Below the pieces are notes generated by a model, which saw nothing but the letters and a program-made list of their open reading frames with translations, ran no database searches and had not been told where the DNA came from. A DNA stretch of 50,988 nt from Mycobacterium sp. Lineage in GTDB: Bacteria > Actinomycetota > Actinomycetes > Mycobacteriales > Mycobacteriaceae. A program made the position numbers and the translations under genes. The DNA is taken from NCBI GenBank assembly GCA_025966225.1, contig JAOPVI010000261.1:1-50988 (forward strand), written 5' to 3'. Below, one piece after another: positions 45,261-50,988 of this stretch. Positions within the stretch are counted from its first letter, which is position 1, and each line of letters starts with the position of its first letter.

Positions 45261-47024
45261 GTGATGGCAGCTGGCCTGCCGAAATGGCTTGGTTACGGCA
45301 GCATGTCCATGGTGAGCCTCCGAACCCTGCCGTCCGATCCCGCAAAGTCATCGCGAGCCGACGTCCGAGGCTCCAAACGGTATGCGGGCATATTCGACGG
45401 GTACAACAACGTGGGCGGCGTCGGAGACTACTCCGCGGCCTTCGACGAGATGTTCGACGCCGAGGGCAACGTGCGTGGGCCGTACAAGGGCATCTTCGCC
45501 GAATTGGCGCCCTCGGACGCCTCGGAACTCGCCGCCCGCTCCGAGGCGCTTGGCCGGGCCTTCATCGACCAGGGGATCACGTTCTCGCTCTCCGGCCAGG
45601 AACGGCCCTTCCCGCTGGACCTGGTGCCACGAGTGATCTCCGCCGCAGAGTGGTCGCGCTTGGAGAAGGGCATCACGCAGCGGGTCAAGGCGTTGGAGAT
45701 GTACCTCGACGACATCTACGGCGAGCAGGAGATCCTGCGCGACGGAGTCATTCCGCGCCGGCTGGTGACGTCCTGCGAGCACTTCCATCGGGAAGCCGCG
45801 GGCATCCACCCGCCCAATGGCGTGCGCATCCACGTGGCGGGCATCGACCTGGTCCGCGATGCGCAAGGAACGTTCCGCGTCCTCGAGGACAACCTGCGGT
45901 CGCCGTCGGGGGTCTCATACGTGATGGAGAACCGCCGCTCCATGGCGCGGGTCTTCCCGAATCTGTTCGCCACGCACCGCGTGCGCGCCGTCGGCGACTA
46001 CGCCTCGCACCTGTTGCGGGCGCTGCGCAACGCGGCGGCGTCGAACGAGGCCGACCCGACCGTGGTCGTGCTCACGCCCGGTGTCTACAACTCGGCGTAC
46101 TTCGAGCATTCGCTACTGGCCCGGCAGATGGGCGTCGAGCTCGTCGAGGGCCGCGACCTGTTCTGCCGCGACAACACCGTCTACATGCGCACCACCGAGG
46201 GCGAGCGGCAGGTCGACGTCATCTACCGCCGCATCGACGACGAGTTCCTCGACCCGATGCACTTCAAGCCCGATTCGGTGCTCGGGGTGGCAGGGATTCT
46301 CAACGCCGCCCGCGCAGGCAACGTGGTGATCTCCAGCGCGATCGGCAACGGGGTTGGCGACGACAAGCTCGTGTACACCTATGTTCCGACGATCATCGAG
46401 TACTACCTCGGTGAGAAGCCTTCGTTGGCCAACGTCGACACGTTCCGGTGCTGGCTCGACGAAGAGCTCGAGGAGGTGCTCGACCGAATCGACGAACTGG
46501 TCATCAAGCCCGTCGAGGGCTCGGGTGGCTACGGCATCGTGTTCGGTCCCAGCGCATCGGAGAAGGAACTGGCCACCATCACCAAGAAGGTGCGCAGCGA
46601 TCCCCGCGGCTGGATCGCCCAACCGGTCGTACAGCTGTCGACCGTGCCGACTCAGATCGACGACAAACTCGCGCCGCGCCACGTCGACCTGCGCCCGTTC
46701 GCGGTCAACGATGGTGACGACGTGTGGGTGCTGCCGGGTGGACTTACCCGGGTCGCATTACCGGAAGGGTCGCTGGTGGTGAACTCGAGCCAGGGCGGCG
46801 GCTCGAAGGACACCTGGGTGCTGGCGTCGCGCGCATCGATCGCAGACCGGGAGCTTGCCGCCGCCGAAGTCGTGCGTGCTCTGCCCAAGGCGCCCAAGGC
46901 GCAGACGACCGAGAAGAACGGTGACAACTCGACTCAGCAGCAGCAACAGCAGTCGCAAGTGCCGAGTCCGGGCAACAATCAACAACAGCAGCAGCAACAG
47001 CAGCAGCAGGCTGTGATCGACTGA
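45261..47024 (+). CDS. Circularly permuted ATP-grasp protein with polyglutamine tail (Rv2411c homologue)
   Basis: Up to 587 residues of the CP_ATPgrasp_1 (DUF404/DUF407) family, predicted amide- or peptide-bond-forming enzymes. Family segments are [60 protein letters not shown], and [16 protein letters not shown] near the nucleotide site. The last 40 residues are low-complexity: six glutamines, SQVPSPGNN, ten glutamines, AVID. The start is uncertain: GTG at 45261, atg at 45264, or a site near 45315 (MVSLRTLP) would fit. The next two genes (alpha-E, transglutaminase-like) overlap or abut and form one operon, conserved from M. tuberculosis (Rv2411c-Rv2409c). The substrate is unknown. Confidence 0.88.
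   Translation: MMAAGLPKWLGYGSMSMVSLRTLPSDPAKSSRADVRGSKRYAGIFDGYNNVGGVGDYSAAFDEMFDAEGNVRGPYKGIFAELAPSDASELAARSEALGRAFIDQGITFSLSGQERPFPLDLVPRVISAAEWSRLEKGITQRVKALEMYLDDIYGEQEILRDGVIPRRLVTSCEHFHREAAGIHPPNGVRIHVAGIDLVRDAQGTFRVLEDNLRSPSGVSYVMENRRSMARVFPNLFATHRVRAVGDYASHLLRALRNAAASNEADPTVVVLTPGVYNSAYFEHSLLARQMGVELVEGRDLFCRDNTVYMRTTEGERQVDVIYRRIDDEFLDPMHFKPDSVLGVAGILNAARAGNVVISSAIGNGVGDDKLVYTYVPTIIEYYLGEKPSLANVDTFRCWLDEELEEVLDRIDELVIKPVEGSGGYGIVFGPSASEKELATITKKVRSDPRGWIAQPVVQLSTVPTQIDDKLAPRHVDLRPFAVNDGDDVWVLPGGLTRVALPEGSLVVNSSQGGGSKDTWVLASRASIADRELAAAEVVRALPKAPKAQTTEKNGDNSTQQQQQQSQVPSPGNNQQQQQQQQQQAVID
46935..47009 (+). repeat. CAG/CAA tracts encoding polyglutamine
   Basis: Six Gln codons at 46935-46952 and ten at 46980-47009, a mix of CAG and CAA, at the 3' end of the ATP-grasp gene. 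Such tracts can change length by slippage. Confidence 0.9.
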
Positions 47025-48001
47025 TGCTGGCGCGCAACGCAGAATCGCTGTACTGGATCGGCCGCTACGTGGAGCGGGCGGATGACACCGCCCGCATCCT
47101 CGACGTCACGGTTCATCAGCTGCTCGAGGACTCCAGCGTCGACCCCGACCAGGCGTCGCGCACGCTGCTGAAGGTGCTCGGCATCGAACCACCGAAGACG
47201 GCACTCGACCTGTGGTCGCTGACCGACCTCGTCGCGTTCAGTCGCGACACTCAGGGCGGTTGTTCGATCGTTGACTCGATCTCGGCGGCCCGCGAAAATG
47301 CCCGCGGCGCACGCGAAGTCACCTCGACCGAGATTTGGGAGTGCCTCAACACCACGTACAACGCACTGCCAGAACGGGAACGCGCCGCCAAACGCCTCGG
47401 CCCTCACGAGTTCCTCTCCTACATCGAGGGCCGCGCCGCGCAGTTCGCCGGCCTCGCTGACTCCACGCTGTCGCGCGACGACGGATATCGGTTCATGGTG
47501 CTTGGACGCGCCATCGAACGCGTCGACATGATCGTGCGGCTGTTGTTGTCCCGTGTCGGCGACAGCGCATCGTCACCGGCCTGGGTGACGGTGTTGCGGT
47601 CGGCAGGCGCCCACGACACGTACCTGCGCACGTACCGAGGCGTAATGGACGCAGGCCGCGTCGTCGAGTTCATGATGCTCGACCGGCTCTTTCCGCGGTC
47701 GGTCATGTACTCGCTGAGACTCGCCGAACACAGCCTCGACGAACTCCACCACCGCAGGCTCAACCGCGTCGGCGCGACCGCCGAGGCGCAGCGCCTATTA
47801 GGTAGGGCCCGTAGCGAATTGGAGTTTCTGCGATCGGGGGTGCTGCTCGAATCACTCGAAGAGCGGCTCGGCGCGCTGCAGACGACGTGCGCTGACGTCG
47901 GGGAAGCCTTGGCGCAGGAGTACTTCTACTCCGCACCCTGGGTGGCGTGGACCGATGCCGGTCGAAACGGCTCGCTGGTGATCGAAGAGGGTGAGGTCTG
48001 A
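47024..48001 (+). CDS. Alpha-E domain protein (Rv2410c homologue)
   Basis: 325 residues, all-helical alpha-E (DUF403) domain. It starts [20 protein letters not shown], with the ESLYWIGRYxER signature, and contains GLADSTLSRDDGYRFMVLGR and AIERVDMIVRLLLSRV. These proteins are found with circularly permuted ATP-grasp enzymes and transglutaminase-fold proteins. No catalytic residues are known for the family. The atg at 47024 overlaps the stop of the upstream gene by one base, and its stop overlaps the next start, so the three are translated from one message. Confidence 0.92.
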   Translation: MLARNAESLYWIGRYVERADDTARILDVTVHQLLEDSSVDPDQASRTLLKVLGIEPPKTALDLWSLTDLVAFSRDTQGGCSIVDSISAARENARGAREVTSTEIWECLNTTYNALPERERAAKRLGPHEFLSYIEGRAAQFAGLADSTLSRDDGYRFMVLGRAIERVDMIVRLLLSRVGDSASSPAWVTVLRSAGAHDTYLRTYRGVMDAGRVVEFMMLDRLFPRSVMYSLRLAEHSLDELHHRRLNRVGATAEAQRLLGRARSELEFLRSGVLLESLEERLGALQTTCADVGEALAQEYFYSAPWVAWTDAGRNGSLVIEEGEV

Positions 48002-48840
48002 TGTGGCGCATGCGTGTCATCCACGCCACGGGCTACGCCTACAAGTCGCCGGTCACCGCGTCGTTCAACGAGGCCAGGCTCACTCCCCGTTCGGACTCGC
48101 GGCAGAACGTCGTGCTCAACCGGGTGGAAACGGTTCCGGCCACCCGGTCCTATCGGTACGTCGACTATTGGGGAACGGCCGTAACGACATTCGATCTTCA
48201 TGCTCCACACACCGAGCTCGAGGTGACGTCGTCTTCGATCGTCGAGACCGACAAGGACGAGGCGCCCAAGGAGAAGCTCGGCTGGGAGGAAGTGCGTTCG
48301 GCGGCGGTCATCGATCGGTACGACGAATACCTCGCGCCCTCGCTCTACACCCCGTCCAGCAGGCGCATGGCCCGCGTCGGCGAGGGCATCGCCAAGTACC
48401 ACGACCCTCAGCAGGCCATCCTGGAGGCGGCGAACTGGGTGCACAACGAACTTTCCTACGTCCCAGGCACCACCGGCGTGCACTCGTCGGGCCTCGATGC
48501 GCTTCGCGAGGGCAAGGGCGTCTGCCAGGACTTCGCGCACTTGACGCTGATCTTGTTGCGCAGCATGGGAATTCCATCGCGCTACGTGTCGGGCTATCTG
48601 CACCCGAACGCCAAGGCCAAGGTCGGCGACACCATCGACGGGCAGAGTCACGCCTGGGTTCAGGCGTGGACGGGTGGCTGGCGGCACTACGACCCCACCA
48701 ACGACAAAGAGATCAACGAGCAGTACATCAGCGTCGGCGTCGGCCGCGACTACCACGACGTGACGCCGTTGAAGGGCATCTACTCGGGGGAGGGGTCCAC
48801 CGATCTCGACGTCGTCGTGGAGATCACTCGGCTGGCTTGA
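48001..48840 (+). CDS. Transglutaminase-like protein (Rv2409c homologue)
   Basis: 279 residues. The N-terminal beta domain ([29 protein letters not shown]) is typical of the bacterial transglutaminase-like family. The catalytic core has Cys175 in [11 protein letters not shown], His217 in [10 protein letters not shown] and Asp231 in YDPTND, a complete triad. The family includes peptidases and amidases as well as cross-linking enzymes; which applies is not known. There is no signal peptide, so it acts in the cytoplasm. The atg at 48001 overlaps the alpha-E stop. Its 3' end overlaps the convergent metallo-hydrolase gene by 17 bases. Confidence 0.92.
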   Translation: MWRMRVIHATGYAYKSPVTASFNEARLTPRSDSRQNVVLNRVETVPATRSYRYVDYWGTAVTTFDLHAPHTELEVTSSSIVETDKDEAPKEKLGWEEVRSAAVIDRYDEYLAPSLYTPSSRRMARVGEGIAKYHDPQQAILEAANWVHNELSYVPGTTGVHSSGLDALREGKGVCQDFAHLTLILLRSMGIPSRYVSGYLHPNAKAKVGDTIDGQSHAWVQAWTGGWRHYDPTNDKEINEQYISVGVGRDYHDVTPLKGIYSGEGSTDLDVVVEITRLA

Positions 48841-49711
48841 CGCCAACGCCCGGGTGCACCTCGACGCGGTGTAGGTCGTCACCGAGTTCGATCTGGCGAC
48901 TGAACTCCGTCGCGGCGAGGGCGCGCCATTCGTCCTCCTGGCCGGGCGCGATGGCTGGCACGTAATGCGTGAGCACCAACGTGCCGACGCCTGCGCGGGC
49001 CGCGGTGGCGGCCGCCTCCTCCACCGACGAGTGATAGTCGAGGATGTCGCGGACCCGCTGGTTCGGGCTCAACGCCACGATGTCCTTGCGAATCACGGTG
49101 TGCACCAGCGCCCCTGCTCCTGAGGCCAGCGCGTCGAGGGTCGCGCAAGGCACGCCGTCGCCTGCGAGCACCGCCGAAGCACCGTCGTATTCGATGCGGA
49201 AGGCGATGGTCGGTTCGACCGGACGGTGGTCGGTCGGCGCGACTCGGATGCTCACCTCCGCAGACCCATTCCCCGTCGTTTCGCTCGCCTTGTCTGCCCA
49301 GACCGAGCCCTCAGTGTGTTCGTGAACCCGGACGTCGGGCGGGGCGTTGAGGTCCGCGTGGTGCGCGATGCGGTAGCCGATGTCGGAACCGAACGCAACG
49401 AGGGTGGCGTCGACGACCGTCTTGGTGCCGGGTGGTCCGATGATCACCAACGGTTTTGGCGTCCCGAAGTTGGTGATCCAACTGCTGATGATGAGGTCTC
49501 CGAGATCGGCGATGTGATCGCTGTGCAGATGCGTCAGCAGCAGCGCCGTCAACCCGCTTGGCCCGACGCCGACCGCAGCCAGACGCTGGAGCACGCCACG
49601 CCCGCAGTCGACCAGGAAGATCTGATCGCCAGCCCGCACCAACGTGGCAGGTCCGGCGCGGTTGGGGTCGGGGGCCGGACTTCCGGTGCCTAGCAGCGTG
49701 AGTTCGATCAT
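48824..49711 (-). CDS. Metallo-beta-lactamase hydrolase, RNase Z-like (Rv2407 homologue)
   Basis: 295 residues. It starts [20 protein letters not shown]; the zinc motif [16 protein letters not shown] (HxHxDH) and later His in VAPTDHRP and VLTHYVPA supply metal ligands. [20 protein letters not shown] follows the RNase Z/ElaC pattern. It may process tRNA 3' ends or another phosphodiester; related proteins include arylsulfatases. The atg at 49711 gives the normal N-terminus. A variable loop ([13 protein letters not shown]) coincides with a diverged copy of the dispersed repeat (49269-49299). It is convergent with the transglutaminase gene, overlapping by 17 bases. Confidence 0.86.
   Translation of the reverse strand: MIELTLLGTGSPAPDPNRAGPATLVRAGDQIFLVDCGRGVLQRLAAVGVGPSGLTALLLTHLHSDHIADLGDLIISSWITNFGTPKPLVIIGPPGTKTVVDATLVAFGSDIGYRIAHHADLNAPPDVRVHEHTEGSVWADKASETTGNGSAEVSIRVAPTDHRPVEPTIAFRIEYDGASAVLAGDGVPCATLDALASGAGALVHTVIRKDIVALSPNQRVRDILDYHSSVEEAAATAARAGVGTLVLTHYVPAIAPGQEDEWRALAATEFSRQIELGDDLHRVEVHPGVGVKPAE
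49269..49299 (-). repeat. Diverged copy of the dispersed repeat inside the RNase Z-like gene
   Basis: On the minus strand GGGCAG is followed, after seven extra bases, by GAGCGAAACGACGGGGAA. This differs from the proA/rsfS repeat at a few positions and is read in the same frame (KASETTGN against GRSEATRE). The match is weaker than the other copies. Confidence 0.4.
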
Positions 49712-49757
49712 GGCCCCAGATATACCGGTCCCAAGCGAAATCTGTGACCTTTGGCCG

Positions 49758-50780
49758 CTATTCGCGACCGGCCGACACCCACGACAGATCGTGGAATCGA
49801 TTCCCCGACACGGCGGCACCCGCCGCGTCGAGCGTTGCTAGTTGCGCGTCGGTGAGCGCGACGTCCAACGAGTCCAGGTTCTCCTGGACGCGGGACGCGC
49901 GGCGGGTTCCGGGAATCGGCACCGACGCCACCCCGAGTTCGTCGGCGCGGTAACGCAACCACGCCAGCGCGACCTGCGCGGCGGTGGCTTCGCGTTCGTC
50001 TGCGACGGCGCGGATCGCGTCGACCACGGCAAGGTTTGCCTCCAGCGCATCGTCGGCGAAGCGCGGCATGTTGCGACGGAAGTCGGATCCGTCGGTCAGG
50101 TCGGCCGCCGACCGGACGGTGCCCGTCAGGAATCCGCGGCCAAGCGGCGAGTACGGGACGAAGCCAACGCCGAGTTCGGCCGCGGTGGGCACCACGTTCT
50201 GCTCGACGTCGCGACTCCAGATCGACCACTCGCTCTGAACGGCGGCGATGGGGTGCACCGCCACTGCGGCCCGCAACTCGTCGGCCGTCACCTCCGAGAG
50301 CCCAAGGTGACGGACCTTGCCCGCGGCCACCAGTTCGGCCATCGCCCCGACGGTTTCCTCGATGGGCACGGTCAGGTCCCGGCGGTGCATGTAATAGAGG
50401 TCGACCACGTCGGTCTCGAGGCGGTCCAGGCTTTCGTCGATGCACTGGTGGACGTAGGCGGCGTCGCCGCGGGAGACCAGCCCGACGCCCGCGACCCGGC
50501 CGGCCGGGTTTCCGACGATGCCGAACTTCGTCGCCAGCGTCACCTCGTCGCGGCGGTCGGCCAGCAGACCCGCGATGAGCCGCTCGTTCGCGCCGCCACC
50601 GTAGACATTGGCGGTGTCGATGAACGTGACTCCCACGTCAATGCTGCGATGAAGAGTCGCCAGCGACTCGGCGTCGTCCACCTCGCCGTACACGGGAGTC
50701 AGTGCCATCGCCCCGAAGCCGATTGCGCTGACCGACAATTCATCGCCGAGTAGTACGGATTCCGTCACCAATTGCTCCAT
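49758..50780 (-). CDS. Aldo/keto reductase
   Basis: About 340 residues, NADPH-dependent TIM-barrel reductase. The catalytic tetrad is visible: Asp and Tyr in [19 protein letters not shown], Lys in TLATKFG, and His in [10 protein letters not shown]. The cofactor segment [16 protein letters not shown] is near the end. The substrate is unknown; closest in pattern to the AKR13-type actinobacterial enzymes. I chose the atg at 50780 (GGACGGA upstream). The atg at 50846 would add an Arg-rich stretch without similarity. TAGAGT at 50865-50870 on the minus strand is a possible -10, next to a CRP-like palindrome shared with the divergent CBS gene. Confidence 0.87.
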   Translation of the reverse strand: MEQLVTESVLLGDELSVSAIGFGAMALTPVYGEVDDAESLATLHRSIDVGVTFIDTANVYGGGANERLIAGLLADRRDEVTLATKFGIVGNPAGRVAGVGLVSRGDAAYVHQCIDESLDRLETDVVDLYYMHRRDLTVPIEETVGAMAELVAAGKVRHLGLSEVTADELRAAVAVHPIAAVQSEWSIWSRDVEQNVVPTAAELGVGFVPYSPLGRGFLTGTVRSAADLTDGSDFRRNMPRFADDALEANLAVVDAIRAVADEREATAAQVALAWLRYRADELGVASVPIPGTRRASRVQENLDSLDVALTDAQLATLDAAGAAVSGNRFHDLSWVSAGRE

Positions 50781-50871
50781 TCGTCCGTCCGGCGCCTTGG
50801 CCACTATGAACCGTCGACGTCGGCGATCTGTTCCAAGTGCCTTCATCGTTCACAGATTCGCCATACTCTAG

Positions 50872-50887
50872 TGTGAGCCAGCTCACA
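50872..50887. promoter_or_regulatory. Perfect CRP-type palindrome
   Basis: TGTGAGCCAGCTCACA matches TGTGA-N6-TCACA at every conserved position and is a perfect palindrome. It lies 13 bases before the CBS gene start and immediately upstream of a -10-like TAGAGT for the aldo/keto reductase on the minus strand, so CRP could repress one gene and affect the other. Confidence 0.7.
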
Positions 50888-50900
50888 ATGGAGGCGCCCG

Positions 50901-50988
50901 ATGAGGATTGCAGACGTATTGAAGAACAAGGGTGCAGGCGTGCTCACCGTCGCACCGGACACCACGGTCAGCGACCTGCTGAGCGGCC
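50901..50988 (+). CDS. CBS-domain protein, N-terminal end (partial; Rv2406c homologue)
   Basis: First 29 codons of a CBS-domain protein running off the window: MRIADVLKNKGAGVLTVAPD then TTVSDLLSG. The opening resembles Rv2406c as I recall it, and the start of the first CBS motif is visible (VLTVAPDTTVSDLL). GGAGG at 50890-50894 precedes the atg at 50901. CBS pairs bind adenine nucleotides and often report energy state. The gene position after the RNase Z-like gene matches M. tuberculosis. Confidence 0.8.
   Translation, partial: MRIADVLKNKGAGVLTVAPDTTVSDLLSG

Overview
This 51 kb window is a high-GC mycobacterial chromosome segment. The gene order is that of the M. tuberculosis mobA-to-Rv2406c block (Rv2453c down to Rv2406c), here mostly on the + strand. 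Several things point to a fast-growing Mycolicibacterium-type species rather than M. tuberculosis. There are two rpfE-like genes in tandem. eis, dctA and IS1558 are absent. Extra catabolic and regulatory genes sit between the conserved blocks. I cannot name the species. I saw no tRNA, rRNA, CRISPR array, insertion sequence or prophage.

Layout: 1-195 is the end of mobA. A roughly 1 kb non-coding stretch with two CRP-like sites leads into two resuscitation-promoting-factor genes (1244-2296). 2516-6751 holds an accessory group: a flavin monooxygenase on the minus strand, then a thioesterase and HxlR regulator divergent from an S9 peptidase. 6792-13786 carries a saccharopine-dehydrogenase-like reductase, a DUF937 protein, valS, folC, a DUF4233 membrane protein and ndk. 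13787-20378 carries rne, rplU-rpmA, obgE and proB. 20375-23213 holds a TetR regulator with a clear operator, a cytochrome P450 and a sirtuin. 23249-25291 is nadE. 25296-30730 contains two AIM24-type zinc-ribbon proteins, a decayed PrpD gene that runs into an isocitrate-lyase-family remnant, its probable GntR regulator, an enoyl-CoA hydratase and ribokinase. 30787-37820 is proA, moxR with a VWA partner, nadD-rsfS-gpgP-octT and degV. 37820-41441 occupies the place of eis in M. tuberculosis and holds small-molecule metabolism genes. 41544-44891 is comEA-comEC-holA, followed by rpsT on the minus strand. 45261-48840 is the circularly permuted ATP-grasp / alpha-E / transglutaminase-like operon. 48824-50988 has a metallo-beta-lactamase hydrolase, an aldo/keto reductase and the start of a CBS-domain gene.

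Themes: several genes link translation and ribosome assembly (valS, rplU, rpmA, obgE, rsfS, rpsT, rne). NAD supply appears twice (nadD, nadE), and nadE is divergent from an NAD-consuming sirtuin across only 35 bases. Proline synthesis is split into proB and proA. Many genes begin 6-8 bases after a TANNNT-like -10 hexamer, as expected for leaderless mycobacterial transcripts.

The signals I find most worth following are four. A short repeat with core GGAGCGAAGCGACCCGGG is carried inside several coding regions and duplicated in the tail of rsfS. A 12-codon upstream reading frame overlaps the moxR start. A polyglutamine tail on the ATP-grasp protein lies next to a transglutaminase-fold partner. 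CRP-like palindromes lie upstream of rpf and of the CBS gene.
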